A stretch of DNA of 64,000 nt from Pseudomonas sp. LP_7_YM. GTDB lineage: Bacteria > Pseudomonadota > Gammaproteobacteria > Pseudomonadales > Pseudomonadaceae. The notes under the pieces were generated by a model. The model was not told the DNA's origin. It saw only the letters and a program-made list of their open reading frames with translations, and did no database searches. Within the stretch, counting starts at the first letter, position 1. Each line of letters starts with the position of its first letter. This document shows, piece by piece, positions 32,347 through 42,839 of this stretch. The stretch lies in the NCBI RefSeq assembly GCF_004364435.1, contig NZ_SOCT01000004.1, forward strand, positions 124,001 through 188,000, read 5' to 3'. The translations under genes and the position numbers were made by a program.

Positions 32347-34005
32347 ATGACTGAAGCACAAGATCCGAGCCGAGACCGTCTCAAACACCATTTCGCCCAA
32401 CGCGTCATCCACCAGGCCCGCCAGATCCTGGAGGTCTGGCAGCGCCTGCACCAAAGCGAATGGTCGGCTGCGGACCTGGAAGAACTCAGTGAGTCCAATC
32501 AGCGCCTGCTGCGTTTTGCCGAACGCTTCGAACAGCCCGAACACGCGCAGCTGGCTCGCGGCATCAGTCAATCGTTGCAGGAAGTGGAATCCAACCGTGG
32601 TCGCCTGAGCAGTTCGCTGATCACCGACCTGAATCGTCTGATGCAACGCTTGTCGCGCACCGGTCTGCGGCAAAGCGATCGGCTGGAGCAGACTTCCCTG
32701 CCGCCCCTGCGTAAACCCATTTACGTGATGCTGCAGGATCACGAACGGGGCGAGCGACTGGCCAAGCAGCTGGAGTTCTTTGGCCTGAGCGCGCAGTCGC
32801 TGGCTAATCCCAAGGATTTTCACGCCACACTGGCCGAGCGCCTTCCGGCAGCGGTGGTCATGGACGTGGATTTTGGCGGCCCCGGCGAAGGCTTGAAGCT
32901 CGCCGCCAAGATGCAGGAGGGTCTTGAGCAGAAACTGCCGCTGCTTTTCTTCAGCCATCAGGAAACCGATACGCCGACACGGCTGGCGGCAGTACGTGCC
33001 GGGGGTGAAGAGTTTCTAACCGGCACGCTGGAAGCGTCGAGCTTGCTTGAGAAGATCGAAATCCTGACCCGGGTCGCTCAGTACGAGCCTTATAAAGTGC
33101 TGATCATTGACGACTCGCGCGCCCAGGCCACGCACACCGAGCGGCTGCTCAATAACGCAGGGATCGTGACGCGCACCCTGTTCGACCCGATCAAGACCAT
33201 GTCCGAGCTGGCTGAATTTCAACCGGATCTGATCATCCTCGACATGTACATGCCCGGCTGCACCGGGACTGAGCTGGCCAAGGTGATTCGGCACAATGAC
33301 CGTTACGTCAGCGTGCCGATCATTTATCTGTCAGCCGAAGACGATCTGGATAAACAGCTCGATGCGATGAGCGAGGGCGGCGACGACTTCCTCACCAAAC
33401 CGATCAAGCCACGGCACCTGATCACCACGGTACGCAACCGCGCCGCTCGCGCGCGCAGTCTCAAGGCGCGGATGGTGCGCGACAGCCTGACAGGCCTGTA
33501 CAACCACACGCATATCCTGCAGCTGCTGGAAGATTGCAGCTTCCGCGCACGCCGGGAAAACAAGCCGTTGAGTTTCGTGATGCTGGACATCGATCACTTC
33601 AAGAAGGTCAACGATGGTCACGGTCATCCCATGGGCGACCGCGTGATCAAGAGTCTGGCGCTGTTCCTCAAGCAGCGTCTGCGCAAGACCGACTACATCG
33701 GTCGCTACGGGGGCGAGGAGTTCGCGGTGGTCATGCCCGACACCGATCTGAAATCAGCCTACAGCGTGCTCGACGAAATCCGCCGTCGTTTCGCCGAAAT
33801 CCACTACCCAGCGCAGCCTGTGGACCTGTTCTGCACTTTCAGCGCCGGCGTGGTTGAACTGGGCGCGGGGGACGACGCCCTGATGATGGCCTCCCAGGCC
33901 GACGACGCGCTGTACCGCGCAAAAAAGGCCGGGCGCAATCAGGTGCAGACGCTGCATGACGACTTGATGCTGGCCATCAGGCAGGTGCCGGTGGATGTCG
34001 ATTAG
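32347..34005 (+). CDS. gcbA: GcbA-type diguanylate cyclase (HPt-like, two receivers, GGDEF)
   Basis: Makes cyclic di-GMP and so promotes attachment and biofilm. The 552-residue product has an N-terminal helical region (1-115, HPt-like) and a receiver-like domain without all active residues (~125-240). A full receiver follows (~248-370), with D255/D256, phosphoacceptor D299 in LIILDMYMPG, and K351 in LTKPIKP. The GGDEF domain (~375-540) has the active motif GGEEF (455-459) and the inhibitory-site RKTD (446-449), so it should be active and product-inhibited. Domain order and position before dsbD match PA4843 (GcbA/AdcA) of P. aeruginosa as I recall it; the chemoreceptor gene that I recall between them there is absent here. 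Confidence 0.9.
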   Translation: MTEAQDPSRDRLKHHFAQRVIHQARQILEVWQRLHQSEWSAADLEELSESNQRLLRFAERFEQPEHAQLARGISQSLQEVESNRGRLSSSLITDLNRLMQRLSRTGLRQSDRLEQTSLPPLRKPIYVMLQDHERGERLAKQLEFFGLSAQSLANPKDFHATLAERLPAAVVMDVDFGGPGEGLKLAAKMQEGLEQKLPLLFFSHQETDTPTRLAAVRAGGEEFLTGTLEASSLLEKIEILTRVAQYEPYKVLIIDDSRAQATHTERLLNNAGIVTRTLFDPIKTMSELAEFQPDLIILDMYMPGCTGTELAKVIRHNDRYVSVPIIYLSAEDDLDKQLDAMSEGGDDFLTKPIKPRHLITTVRNRAARARSLKARMVRDSLTGLYNHTHILQLLEDCSFRARRENKPLSFVMLDIDHFKKVNDGHGHPMGDRVIKSLALFLKQRLRKTDYIGRYGGEEFAVVMPDTDLKSAYSVLDEIRRRFAEIHYPAQPVDLFCTFSAGVVELGAGDDALMMASQADDALYRAKKAGRNQVQTLHDDLMLAIRQVPVDVD

Positions 34006-34008
34006 TCC

Positions 34009-34032
34009 ACGTGGGACCTCATGCCACGTTTT
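34009..34032 (+). terminator. Possible terminator of gcbA
   Basis: ACGTGG (34009-34014) and CCACGT (34024-34029) form a six-pair stem with a nine-base loop, followed by TTT just after the gcbA stop codon. The stem is short, so this is only moderately convincing. Confidence 0.4.
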
Positions 34033-34052
34033 AAGCCCCCAACATCCAGTGA

Positions 34053-34148
34053 CCTGTGGGCGCGAGCGTGCTGGCGAAGATTGACGGCGGTTCTCAAGCA
34101 CCGCTGAAAATCGACTGCCGCCTGCGCGAGCAATCGTGCGCCCACAGG
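34053..34148. repeat. REP-type inverted pair
   Basis: CCTGTGGGCGCGAGCGTGCT with GGCGAAG is mirrored by CTGCGCGAGCAATCGTGCGC then CCACAGG. This is the same REP family as at 22159-22255. It lies between gcbA and dsbD. Confidence 0.75.
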
Positions 34149-34234
34149 CCATTCTGTGTCCGCGAGATTCGGTCCGCCTGCATCCCCGCAAACCCTGCGC
34201 TATCATGCGCGCACTTTTGTGATGCGAGACCGCC

Positions 34235-36040
34235 ATGCGCCGCCTGCTTTGTCTGATATTGCTGACCCTTGCCCTGCCCGCATTCAGCGCAAGTCTGTTG
34301 GACAGTCGGCCAGGCCCCTTTCCAGGCAGCTCGACACTGGGCAACTCGGCCAGCGACAACAGCAAGGACTTCCTGCCGGTACGCCAGGCGTTTCAGCTGA
34401 ACCTGATCGACGCCTCTGCCGAATCGATCAAGCTGCAGTTCATCGCTACCGAAGGCTATTACCTGTATCGCCATCGCTTTCAGTTTCGCACCGAACCCGC
34501 CGACATCGGCCTGGGCGCGGCGCAGTTGCCCGATGGCGAGAAAAAGCATGACGAGTATTTTGGCGATGTCGAGGTGTACCACGGCATTCTCGACGTTAGC
34601 CTGCCGCGAAAAGCCACCGACAACCGCCCCTTCACGTTGCTGGTGACCTATCAGGGCTGCGCCGATAAGGGCCTGTGTTACCCGCCGGAAACCGAACGCC
34701 TGAACATCGACGGCACAGGCCAGCCAGCAGCAAGTGTGGCCCCCGAAACAACAGCGAACAAAGCGCCGTTCAGCTGGAAACAATTGGCGCTGTTTTTTCT
34801 CGCAGGCGTCGGTCTGACCTTCACCCCGTGTGTACTGCCAATGCTGCCGATCCTGTCCGGTGTCGTCTTGCGCGGCCAGATTGGTGGGCTGCGTGGCTTC
34901 TCGCTTTCTCTGGCTTACGTGCTGCCGATGGCGGTCTGCTTTGCGTCACTGGGCGCACTGATGGGCCTGTTCGGCGCCAGCCTGAACCTGCAAGCGCGAC
35001 TGCAATCTGCGTGGGTGCTGGTGCCGTTTTCGCTGTTCTTCGTGGTGTTCGCCATTGCCATGTTCGGCGCCTTCGAACTACGCCTGCCGCGCGCACTCAA
35101 CGAGCGTCTGGACCGTATCGCTGGCAATACCCAGGGCGGATCCTTGTGGGGCGCTGCGGTATTGGGCGTGGTGTCGAGCCTGCTGGTTTCTCCTTGCGTA
35201 TCCGCCCCATTGGCGGGCGCTCTGCTTTATATAAGCGCCAGCGGCGATGCGCTGGGCGGCGCGCTGAAGCTGTTCGCCCTCGGGCTGGGCATGGGCGCGC
35301 CTTTGGTGCTGGTCGCAACGGGCGGCGCGGCCTGGCTGCCGAAAAGCGGCGCCTGGCTGGTCACCGTGAAGAACGCCATCGGCGTGTTGCTGCTGGCGCT
35401 GGCGATTGGGCTGCTCAGCCGAGTGATTCCGGGCCCGATCACCTTGCTGTTGATCGGACTGCTGTGGGCGGGTGTCGCGCTGTTCCTTGGCGCACTGGAA
35501 TTCACTGTGAAAACCACCCGCGGGCGGCTCGCACAACTGCTGGGCCTGTTTTTACTGGTCTACGCGCTGTCCTGCTGGTACGGCGCATTCACTGGCCAGA
35601 CCGACCCGCTGCGACCGCTGGGGCGGACACCGGGCACGCAAGCTGTCAGTCCATCCGGCAACGCCTCATCGCAGCAGTGGCAGACGGTGACCCGGGTTGC
35701 GCAACTGAACCAGATCCTCGCCGACGCGAAAAACAGCGGAAAACCGGTGCTGGTGGACTGGTATGCGGACTGGTGCATCAGCTGCAAGGTGATCGAACAT
35801 GAGGTGCTGCCCGATCCCAAAATTGTCAGTCAACTCGGCGGCTTTCGTCTGATCCGTTTCGACATGACCGAAAGTGATGGCGAACAACGCGCGCTGCTGG
35901 ACAAGTACAAACTCTTCGGGCCGCCCGCCTTGCTTTTTTTCGGAAAAGACGGGAATGAGCTGACAACTGCGCGCGTCGTCGGCGAAATCGACGTCGAGGC
36001 CTTCGCAGAGCGTCTTTCTAGAGCAAATGACCAAATTTGA
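34235..36040 (+). CDS. dsbD: DsbD, thiol:disulfide interchange protein
   Basis: Carries electrons from cytoplasmic thioredoxin across the inner membrane to the periplasmic isomerase and cytochrome c maturation proteins. The 601-residue product has a signal peptide (LLCLILLTLALPAFSAS) and an N-terminal DsbD-alpha domain with its Cys pair in YQGCADKGLCYPP. Eight membrane segments carry the redox pair C199 (TPCVLPMLP) and C321 (SPCVSAPLAG). The C-terminal thioredoxin domain has WCISC (C514/C517). All catalytic cysteines are present. Same place as dipZ (PA4845) next to aroQ in P. aeruginosa, from memory. Confidence 0.97.
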   Translation: MRRLLCLILLTLALPAFSASLLDSRPGPFPGSSTLGNSASDNSKDFLPVRQAFQLNLIDASAESIKLQFIATEGYYLYRHRFQFRTEPADIGLGAAQLPDGEKKHDEYFGDVEVYHGILDVSLPRKATDNRPFTLLVTYQGCADKGLCYPPETERLNIDGTGQPAASVAPETTANKAPFSWKQLALFFLAGVGLTFTPCVLPMLPILSGVVLRGQIGGLRGFSLSLAYVLPMAVCFASLGALMGLFGASLNLQARLQSAWVLVPFSLFFVVFAIAMFGAFELRLPRALNERLDRIAGNTQGGSLWGAAVLGVVSSLLVSPCVSAPLAGALLYISASGDALGGALKLFALGLGMGAPLVLVATGGAAWLPKSGAWLVTVKNAIGVLLLALAIGLLSRVIPGPITLLLIGLLWAGVALFLGALEFTVKTTRGRLAQLLGLFLLVYALSCWYGAFTGQTDPLRPLGRTPGTQAVSPSGNASSQQWQTVTRVAQLNQILADAKNSGKPVLVDWYADWCISCKVIEHEVLPDPKIVSQLGGFRLIRFDMTESDGEQRALLDKYKLFGPPALLFFGKDGNELTTARVVGEIDVEAFAERLSRANDQI

Positions 36041-36193
36041 TCGGTTAGTCACAAACTTTTCGCGAACATCGGTCATCGTGCCGAGTATTGTCGGTAACTG
36101 GACAGTCCAATGTGGTTTCCGGCATAGTCGCTGCGCATTACCGGCTCGCACCCGTTTGCGAGCGTCGAAAAGGCACACAACAAGGAACGCACA

Positions 36194-36646
36194 ATGGCGA
36201 CTTTTCTGGTTCTCCACGGACCTAACCTGAACCTGCTGGGCACCCGTGAACCGGGGATCTATGGCTCGATCACGTTGGCCGATATCAACCAGGATCTGGA
36301 AGCGCGTGCGCGCGAAGCCGGTCACCATCTGATGTATCTGCAGAGCAATGCCGAGTATGAATTGATCGACCGCATCCATGCTGCTCGCGATGAGGGCGTG
36401 GACTTCATCCTGATCAATCCGGCTGCTTTTACTCACACAAGTGTCGCAATACGTGACGCGTTGCTGGGAGTGAGCATCCCATTCATCGAAGTGCATCTGT
36501 CAAACGTGCACAAGCGCGAACCTTTCCGCCATCACTCCTACTTTTCAGATGTCGCTGTAGGCGTGATCTGCGGCCTTGGCGCCAGCGGTTACCGACTGGC
36601 CCTGGAGGCTGCCCTGGAACAACTGGCCACTCGTTCGAAGGCGTGA
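36194..36646 (+). CDS. aroQ: AroQ, type II 3-dehydroquinate dehydratase
   Basis: Third step of the shikimate pathway: 3-dehydroquinate to 3-dehydroshikimate. The 150-residue product has the type II signature [20 protein letters not shown] with catalytic Tyr23. It also has [15 protein letters not shown], the NPAAFTHTS active-site loop, and the His-bearing [25 protein letters not shown] precedes the ATG. It lies just upstream of accB, a conserved neighbourhood in gamma-proteobacteria. Confidence 0.97.
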   Translation: MATFLVLHGPNLNLLGTREPGIYGSITLADINQDLEARAREAGHHLMYLQSNAEYELIDRIHAARDEGVDFILINPAAFTHTSVAIRDALLGVSIPFIEVHLSNVHKREPFRHHSYFSDVAVGVICGLGASGYRLALEAALEQLATRSKA

Positions 36647-36726
36647 ACGGCACAGTCTCGCACTGAGCCACGCGGCCTGAACGGCTACCCGAATACCCCT
36701 GACCGTCCCTTGGGAGTTGATGATTA

Positions 36727-37176
36727 ATGGATATCCGTAAAGTCAAGAAACTGATCGAATTGCTGGAAGAGTCCGGCATCGATGAACTGGAAATCCGTGA
36801 AGGCGAAGAGTCCGTACGGATCAGCCGTCACAGCAAGACTCCAGCACAGCAGTACTACGCGCCGGCTCCGGTTGCCGCGCCTGCCGCCGCCCCTGCACCG
36901 GCCGCCGCTGGCGCAGAAGCGCCTGCCGCACCGAAACTGAACGGCACAATCGCGCGTTCGCCAATGGTCGGCACTTTCTATCGCAAGGCTTCGCCCACTT
37001 CGCCAGCGTTTGCTGAAGTTGGCCAGACCGTGAAGAAAGGCGACACCCTGTGCATCGTCGAAGCGATGAAAATGATGAACCACATCGAAGCCGAAACCAG
37101 CGGCGTGATCGAGTCCATCCTCGTCGAAGACGGCCAGCCGGTTGAGTATGACCAGCCGCTGTTCACCATCGTTTGA
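36727..37176 (+). CDS. accB: AccB, biotin carboxyl carrier protein of acetyl-CoA carboxylase
   Basis: Carries the biotin used to make malonyl-CoA for fatty acid synthesis. The 149-residue product has the N-terminal helical part ([20 protein letters not shown]), a flexible Ala/Pro-rich linker (~residues 45-75), and the biotinyl domain. The biotin lysine is in [20 protein letters not shown] precedes the ATG. The accC start follows 17 bases after its stop, so the two form an operon, which in relatives is controlled by AccB itself. Confidence 0.97.
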   Translation: MDIRKVKKLIELLEESGIDELEIREGEESVRISRHSKTPAQQYYAPAPVAAPAAAPAPAAAGAEAPAAPKLNGTIARSPMVGTFYRKASPTSPAFAEVGQTVKKGDTLCIVEAMKMMNHIEAETSGVIESILVEDGQPVEYDQPLFTIV

Positions 37177-37192
37177 ACTGCGGAGAGCCACG

Positions 37193-38557
37193 ATGTTGAA
37201 ACCTGCGAAGTTGGAAAAAGTTCTGATCGCCAACCGCGGTGAAATCGCCCTGCGGATCCTGCGGGCCTGCAAAGAGCAAGGCATCAAGACCGTCGCCGTG
37301 TATTCCACGGCCGACACCGAGCTGATGCACGTGAAACTGGCGGACGAGAGCATCTGCATTGGCCCGCCACTGGCCACAAGCTCGTACCTGAAAGTCTCCA
37401 ATATCATCGCTGCAGCTGAAGTGACCGGCGCCGACGCTATTCACCCCGGCTACGGTTTCCTCGCGGAAAACGCCGACTTCGCCGAGCAGGTCGAGAAATC
37501 CGGTTTTGCCTTCATCGGCCCGGACGCTGAAACCATTCGCCTGATGGGTGACAAGGTTTCGGCCAAGGACGCGATGATCAAGGCGGGCGTTCCGACCGTT
37601 CCGGGTTCCGCAGGCCCGCTGCCTGAAGACGAAGTCCAAGCGCTGCGTATCGGCCGCGAGGTTGGTTATCCGGTGATCATCAAGGCCGCTGGCGGCGGCG
37701 GTGGTCGTGGCATGCGTGTCGTGCACAAGGAAGAAGACCTGATCTCTTCGGCCAAGCTGACTCGCAGCGAAGCGGGTGCAGCGTTCGGCAACCCGATGGT
37801 CTATCTGGAGAAGTTCCTGACCAACCCACGTCACGTGGAAGTTCAGGTGCTGTCCGACGGCCAGGGCAACGCGATTCACCTGGGCGATCGTGACTGCTCG
37901 CTGCAACGCCGCCACCAGAAGGTGCTTGAAGAAGCGCCGGCTCCCGGCATTGACGAAAAGGCCCGTGCTGAAGTGCTGGCCCGTTGCGTCAAGGCGTGCG
38001 TCGACATAGGTTATCGCGGTGCCGGTACGTTCGAGTTCCTGTACGAGAACGGCGCGTTCTATTTCATCGAAATGAACACCCGCGTTCAGGTCGAGCATCC
38101 GGTTTCCGAGATGGTCACCGGGATCGACATCGTCAAAGAGATGCTGAGCATCGCCGCTGGCAACAAGCTGTCGTACACCCAGGATGACGTGCAGATCCAC
38201 GGCCATGCGCTGGAATGCCGGATCAACGCCGAAGACCCGCGCACCTTCATGCCGAGCCCTGGCACGGTCAAGCATTTCCACGCTCCGGGCGGCAACGGCG
38301 TTCGCGTCGACTCGCACCTGTACAGTGGCTATGCGGTTCCTCCGAACTACGACTCGCTGATCGGCAAGCTGATCACTTGGGGCAAGGATCGCGACGAAGC
38401 CATGGCTCGCATGCGCAATGCCCTGGACGAAATCGTGGTGGACGGAATCAAGACCAACATCGCCCTGCACCGCGATCTGACCCGTGATGAAGGCTTCTGC
38501 AAAGGCGGCGTCAACATCCACTACCTGGAACACAAACTGGCCGCTGAGAAACACTGA
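37193..38557 (+). CDS. accC: AccC, biotin carboxylase subunit of acetyl-CoA carboxylase
   Basis: Uses ATP and bicarbonate to carboxylate the biotin on AccB. I start at the ATG at 37193 ([20 protein letters not shown]) with GGAGAG just upstream; the frame continues upstream into the end of accB without a signal. The 454-residue product is normal length and has the ATP-grasp features: [15 protein letters not shown], the [21 protein letters not shown] segment, [18 protein letters not shown] and the C-terminal biotin-carboxylase domain ([16 protein letters not shown]). Confidence 0.97.
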   Translation: MLKPAKLEKVLIANRGEIALRILRACKEQGIKTVAVYSTADTELMHVKLADESICIGPPLATSSYLKVSNIIAAAEVTGADAIHPGYGFLAENADFAEQVEKSGFAFIGPDAETIRLMGDKVSAKDAMIKAGVPTVPGSAGPLPEDEVQALRIGREVGYPVIIKAAGGGGGRGMRVVHKEEDLISSAKLTRSEAGAAFGNPMVYLEKFLTNPRHVEVQVLSDGQGNAIHLGDRDCSLQRRHQKVLEEAPAPGIDEKARAEVLARCVKACVDIGYRGAGTFEFLYENGAFYFIEMNTRVQVEHPVSEMVTGIDIVKEMLSIAAGNKLSYTQDDVQIHGHALECRINAEDPRTFMPSPGTVKHFHAPGGNGVRVDSHLYSGYAVPPNYDSLIGKLITWGKDRDEAMARMRNALDEIVVDGIKTNIALHRDLTRDEGFCKGGVNIHYLEHKLAAEKH

Positions 38558-38583
38558 TCAGCCCAGAAGTGAGACAGACCCGC

Positions 38584-38612
38584 AAAGCCGCTTTCGAGCG
38601 GCTTTGTTGTTT
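38584..38612 (+). terminator. Rho-independent terminator of accBC
   Basis: A perfect nine-pair stem, AAAGCCGCT (38584-38592) with AGCGGCTTT (38597-38605), has a TTCG tetraloop and is followed by GTTGTTT. It starts 26 bases after the accC stop codon. Confidence 0.9.
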
Positions 38613-38920
38613 CTGGATACCCAGTACAGGCCTGCCCGGCCCCCAAAGCCGGAGTATCTGCGGCTTGTCCAGATGGGTGCATGCGCGATCCACTGGGGAG
38701 CTGGCTTGCGGGCGAAGGCGGAGTATCAGACGATTTTTGCGCAGCTGAACTATCGCACTCGCTGCCGTCGTAATCTCGGCGCCTCCAACGGGTGGGCATC
38801 CTGCTTCAGGAGCGCGGCAATCAATCACACCCTCTTTGTTGTTTCCCGGGAACGCCGTAAACTTGCCGGTCTTTCGCGGCGTTGTGCCGCTTGTCATTTT
38901 CAATTCGAAGGTAATCCGCC
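38613..38920. other. Intergenic region between accC terminator and prmA
   Basis: No gene is supported here. GGAGCTGGCTTGCGGGCGAA near 38696 resembles a single REP half-site. The last 60 bases must carry the prmA promoter and leader. Overlapping ORFs on both strands look like random open frames. Confidence 0.4.
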
Positions 38921-39799
38921 ATGCCTTGGCTGCAAGTCCGTCTCGCCATCAGCCCAGAACAAGCCGAAACCTACGAAGACGCGTTTCTTGAAGTCGGCGC
39001 CGTGTCCGTGACCTTCATGGACGCTGAAGACCAACCCATCTTCGAGCCTGAACTGAACACCACACCGCTGTGGTCGCACACGCATTTGCTGGCCCTGTTC
39101 GAGGCTGACACCCATGCTGATCAGGTACTGGCTCACCTCACGCTGCTGACCGGCGCGGAACTGCCTGAGCACACCCACGAAGTCATCGAAGATCAGGACT
39201 GGGAACGCAGCTGGATGGACAATTTCCAGCCGATGCGTTTCGGTCAGCGCCTGTGGATCGTGCCGAGCTGGCACGCTGCGCCCGAGCCCGCCGCTGTCAA
39301 TCTGCTGCTCGATCCGGGACTGGCCTTCGGAACCGGCACTCACCCGACCACCGCCCTGTGCCTGGAATGGCTGGACGGCCAGGATCTGCGCGATTGCGAC
39401 GTGCTGGACTTCGGCTGCGGCTCGGGCATTCTCGCAATCGCCGCCCTGCTGCTGGGCGCCAGGCATGCGGTCGGCACCGACATCGACGTGCAGGCGCTGG
39501 AAGCCTCCCGCGACAACGCAGGTCGCAACAATGTCCCGGCCGAGAAATTCCCGCTGTACCTGCCCGAAGACCTGCCCAAAGAACCCGCCGACGTATTGGT
39601 GGCTAATATTCTGGCCGGACCGCTGGTTTCACTGGCCCCTCACCTGGCAACCCTGGTCAAGCCTGGCGGACGCCTGGCGCTGTCCGGCATTCTTGCCGAG
39701 CAGGGCGAAGAAGTGGCGGCAGCCTACGCCGAGACCTTCGAACTGGACCCCATCGCCAACCGTGACGGCTGGGTACGGATCACAGGCCGCCGTCGTTAA
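38921..39799 (+). CDS. prmA: PrmA, ribosomal protein L11 methyltransferase
   Basis: Trimethylates lysines and the N-terminus of ribosomal protein L11 using S-adenosylmethionine. The 292-residue product has the L11-binding N-terminal domain ([20 protein letters not shown]). The Rossmann methyltransferase domain follows, with [40 protein letters not shown] and the NPPY-type motif in [16 protein letters not shown]. Length is typical. It is followed 51 bases later by the DUF3426 gene. Confidence 0.97.
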   Translation: MPWLQVRLAISPEQAETYEDAFLEVGAVSVTFMDAEDQPIFEPELNTTPLWSHTHLLALFEADTHADQVLAHLTLLTGAELPEHTHEVIEDQDWERSWMDNFQPMRFGQRLWIVPSWHAAPEPAAVNLLLDPGLAFGTGTHPTTALCLEWLDGQDLRDCDVLDFGCGSGILAIAALLLGARHAVGTDIDVQALEASRDNAGRNNVPAEKFPLYLPEDLPKEPADVLVANILAGPLVSLAPHLATLVKPGGRLALSGILAEQGEEVAAAYAETFELDPIANRDGWVRITGRRR

Positions 39800-39850
39800 C
39801 CAGGCGTTGATCACACATTCTTTAGGCGCTCGCTCACCCCGGATACCCGC

Positions 39851-41140
39851 ATGACCGACAGCTTCGTCACTCAGTGCCCTCACTGCCAGACCAGTTTCCG
39901 CGTCAGCCACGCTCAACTGAGCGTCGCCCGAGGCATGGTTCGCTGCGGCTCCTGCCTGCAAGTGTTCAATGCCGCAAAACAACTGTTGGAACAAAGCGCC
40001 GCAGCCAAGGGCGCCGAGCCGATCACCACGCCAGCACCGGCACCCGCTGCGCCAGCCGTCGAGGTGATCGCACCGCAATCGGTCGTGGTCGCGCAACCGG
40101 CCCCATTACCGGTCAAACGTGAAGATCCGGCAGTCGACCTGGACAGCCTCGACCTTGACGACCTCGATGTCGAACTCGCACGGCTCGAACAGCGGGAAAT
40201 CCAGCGGCCGGAATCCTTTGGCCGCGCCAGCCAGACGCCTGAGCACGATGAGGTCGAATCTTTCAGCGCTCGCCGAGACGAACCGCAGGTCGCCCCAGAG
40301 AACTGGGAACACGGCCTGAGCCACGACGACGTCAGCCAACTGCCGGAATTGCACGCCGAGGTCTTCGAAGAGCATCACGAGCACCCTGAACCCGACTTGC
40401 TGATCGAGCCTTTGACCCTTGATGAAATCGAGCCTGACCGCCATCGTACCGAGCCATCGTTTTCCATGGCGCCGAGGGATCTGGACGATGAACCACACGC
40501 CAGGGAACGCATGCACGCCAATGGCGCACCCGATGAGCAAGGCGAGCCACTCAGGCCAGGCAACAGGCGAGGCCGCAGCGAACCTGCCCTGCGCGACTCG
40601 GCATTGCTGGACCTGACAGACGATCCGCTGCAACTGGCCTGGCAGAAACCCAAACCGCGCTGGGGCCGTCGCGCACTCTGGGCAGTATTGGCGCTCTTGG
40701 CTCTGGCGGGCCTCGGGGGGCAGTACATCGCGTATCACTTCGATGAACTGGCGCGCCAGGACCAATACCGCTCTTGGTTTCAGGACATCTGCCCACACGT
40801 CGGCTGCAAAGTGCCATCGAAGGTCGACATCAAGCTGCTCAGGAGCAGCAACCTTGTGGTGCGCAGCCATCCCGACTTTCAGGGTGCACTGGTGGTGGAT
40901 GCGATCATCTACAACCGCGCTTCGTTTTCCCAACCATTCCCGCTTCTGGAGCTGCGTTTTGCCGACACCACCGGTCAGCTGATTGCCAGTCGACGCTTCA
41001 AACCTGGCGAGTATCTGAGCGGAGAACTGGCCGGCAAGGATGAAATGCCGCCGCAGACGCCGATTCACATCGCCCTGGACATTCTGGACCCCGGCCCGAA
41101 GGCGGTGAATTACAGCCTGAATTTCCGCTCACCCGAGTAG
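39851..41140 (+). CDS. Zinc-ribbon (MJ0042) and DUF3426 membrane protein
   Basis: A 429-residue protein with an N-terminal MJ0042-type zinc ribbon (CPHCQTSF...CGSCLQVF, residues 8-39). A long acidic, Pro/Glu-rich linker runs to about residue 260, followed by one membrane segment (ALWAVLALLALAGLGGQYIA). A C-terminal DUF3426 domain (~285-429) contains CPHVGCKVPSKVDIKLLRSS, typical for this family. Function unknown; it is conserved downstream of prmA in pseudomonads. Confidence 0.93.
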   Translation: MTDSFVTQCPHCQTSFRVSHAQLSVARGMVRCGSCLQVFNAAKQLLEQSAAAKGAEPITTPAPAPAAPAVEVIAPQSVVVAQPAPLPVKREDPAVDLDSLDLDDLDVELARLEQREIQRPESFGRASQTPEHDEVESFSARRDEPQVAPENWEHGLSHDDVSQLPELHAEVFEEHHEHPEPDLLIEPLTLDEIEPDRHRTEPSFSMAPRDLDDEPHARERMHANGAPDEQGEPLRPGNRRGRSEPALRDSALLDLTDDPLQLAWQKPKPRWGRRALWAVLALLALAGLGGQYIAYHFDELARQDQYRSWFQDICPHVGCKVPSKVDIKLLRSSNLVVRSHPDFQGALVVDAIIYNRASFSQPFPLLELRFADTTGQLIASRRFKPGEYLSGELAGKDEMPPQTPIHIALDILDPGPKAVNYSLNFRSPE

Positions 41141-41430
41141 CACGGTCGCGTCCCAGAGCGATCAATGCGCGCCCTTGCGACCTATGGGCGCACTGAAATA
41201 CAGCAACCAGCCAGCAGAAAGCTGACGACAGTTTCATGACGATGCAGGTAGGTGGCTAACTGTTTGCGATAAGAAAGCAACTGTTCAGATTTTATCCAAT
41301 TCAGCCTTTATCCAGTCATCGAGAGCGGGTATCATGCCCACCCTTTTTCATACTCTGGGTCTCGTCTGAATTGCTGCCCAAGCACATTTCGGACCAGGCT
41401 TCGTGATACGGCCCCACAACAGGTCACCCT
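41141..41430. other. Promoter region of the dusB-fis operon
   Basis: These 290 bases include an AT-rich stretch around 41265-41310 (AACTGTTCAGATTTTATCC) and lead into dusB. In enteric bacteria this region carries the strongly growth-phase-controlled fis promoter, but I cannot pick the boxes here. No gene is visible. Confidence 0.4.
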
Positions 41431-42444
41431 ATGTCGGCGGTACGCATCGGCCCCTATACATTGCAGAACGGCTTGATCCTCGCCCCCATGGCGGGCGTCA
41501 CCGACCAGCCCTTCCGCCAGCTCTGTCGTCAACTCGGCGCAGGCCTTGTGGTGTCGGAAATGGTCACCAGTGACATGAGCCTGTGGAACAGCCGCAAATC
41601 GCGGCTTCGCATGATTCATGAAGGCGATCCCGAGCCACGCTCGGTACAGATCGCCGGTGGGGACCCGCAGATGCTTGCGGACGCGGCACGTGCCAATGTC
41701 GAACTTGGCGCGCAGATCATCGATATCAACATGGGCTGTCCGGCAAAGAAGGTCTGCAACAAGGCCGCTGGTTCTGCACTGTTGAAAGATGAGCAGTTGG
41801 TGAGCGAAATCCTCCACGCCGTGGTGGCGGCAGTGCAGGTGCCGGTCACCCTGAAGATTCGTACCGGCTGGGACCGGGCGAACAAGAACGGCCTGACAGT
41901 TGCCAGAATCGCCGAGCAAGCGGGCATTCAGGCATTGGCGGTGCATGGAAGAACCCGCGCGGATCTATACACCGGGGACGCCGAATACGACACGATCGCC
42001 GCAATAAAACAGGCGGTGTCGATTCCGGTGTTTGCCAATGGCGACATCGATTCACCGGAAAAAGCCCGGCACGTCCTCGACGCGACCGGTGCCGATGGGC
42101 TGTTGATTGGTCGGGCCGCCCAAGGGCGCCCGTGGATTTTTCGCGAGATAGAGCATTACCTGCGCACCGGGGAAAAACTTCCCGCGCTGGCGGTGGGTGA
42201 AGTGGAACGCATTCTGCTAGAGCATCTGGCGGCGCTTCACGCGTTCTATGGCGACGTGATGGGCGTGCGGATTGCCCGCAAACACGTTGGCTGGTATCTC
42301 GCAACACTGCCGGGCGCCAGGGAATTTCGCGTCCACTTCAATCGTTTGGAAGATACGGAAGCACAGTGCGCCAACGTTCGGGAGTTCTTTGCCGAGCGCG
42401 ATAAAAGCCCGGACGCAGGGAACGAACAAGAGGTGGCCGCATGA
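41431..42444 (+). CDS. dusB: DusB, tRNA-dihydrouridine synthase B
   Basis: FMN-dependent enzyme that reduces specific uridines in tRNA to dihydrouridine. The 337-residue product has the TIM-barrel signature [20 protein letters not shown], the motif [20 protein letters not shown] with catalytic Cys, [11 protein letters not shown], and [20 protein letters not shown]. The C-terminal helical tRNA-binding domain contains [11 protein letters not shown]. The stop overlaps the fis start (ATGA), the conserved dusB-fis arrangement. Confidence 0.97.
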   Translation: MSAVRIGPYTLQNGLILAPMAGVTDQPFRQLCRQLGAGLVVSEMVTSDMSLWNSRKSRLRMIHEGDPEPRSVQIAGGDPQMLADAARANVELGAQIIDINMGCPAKKVCNKAAGSALLKDEQLVSEILHAVVAAVQVPVTLKIRTGWDRANKNGLTVARIAEQAGIQALAVHGRTRADLYTGDAEYDTIAAIKQAVSIPVFANGDIDSPEKARHVLDATGADGLLIGRAAQGRPWIFREIEHYLRTGEKLPALAVGEVERILLEHLAALHAFYGDVMGVRIARKHVGWYLATLPGAREFRVHFNRLEDTEAQCANVREFFAERDKSPDAGNEQEVAA

Positions 42445-42761
42445 CGATGATGACAGAGACTTTAGTGAGTGGAACAACACCCGTGAGCGACAACGTCAAT
42501 TTGAAACAGCACCTCAACACGCCAAGCGAAGAGGGTCAGACCCTGCGCGGAAGCGTCGAAAAGGCGCTGCACAATTATTTCGCTCACCTGGAGGGTGCCG
42601 CCGTCACTGATGTCTACAACCTGGTGCTCTCGGAAGTCGAGGCCCCTTTGCTCGAGTGCGTGATGAACTACGTCAAGGGTAACCAGACCAAGGCCTCCGA
42701 GATGCTGGGGCTGAACCGTGGCACGCTGCGCAAGAAACTCAAGCAGTACGATCTGCTGTAA
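42441..42761 (+). CDS. fis: Fis, nucleoid-associated DNA-bending protein
   Basis: Global regulator and DNA-bending protein abundant in rapid growth. The 106-residue product carries the Fis core: [38 protein letters not shown] and the C-terminal helix-turn-helix [20 protein letters not shown] then KQYDLL. The N-terminal 20 residues are poorly conserved, as usual; a later start is possible, but the ATGA overlap with dusB supports this one. A terminator follows directly. Confidence 0.96.
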   Translation: MTMMTETLVSGTTPVSDNVNLKQHLNTPSEEGQTLRGSVEKALHNYFAHLEGAAVTDVYNLVLSEVEAPLLECVMNYVKGNQTKASEMLGLNRGTLRKKLKQYDLL

Positions 42762-42774
42762 CCATCCAAAACAG

Positions 42775-42808
42775 AAAAGCGACCCATTTTGATGCGGTCG
42801 TTTTTTTT
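42775..42808 (+). terminator. Rho-independent terminator of dusB-fis
   Basis: AAAAGCGACC (42775-42784) pairs with GGTCGTTTTT (42796-42805, one G-T pair), giving a ten-pair stem that runs into eight Ts. It sits 14 bases after the fis stop, just ahead of the purH start. Confidence 0.85.
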
Positions 42809-42839
42809 GCTGAATTCTTTTGCTTTGATGGAAGTTGAG

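Noticed and set aside
37163..38554. A 463-codon frame antisense to accC.
   Set aside because: It mirrors the accC reading frame exactly and has no independent signal; it is a GC-skew shadow.
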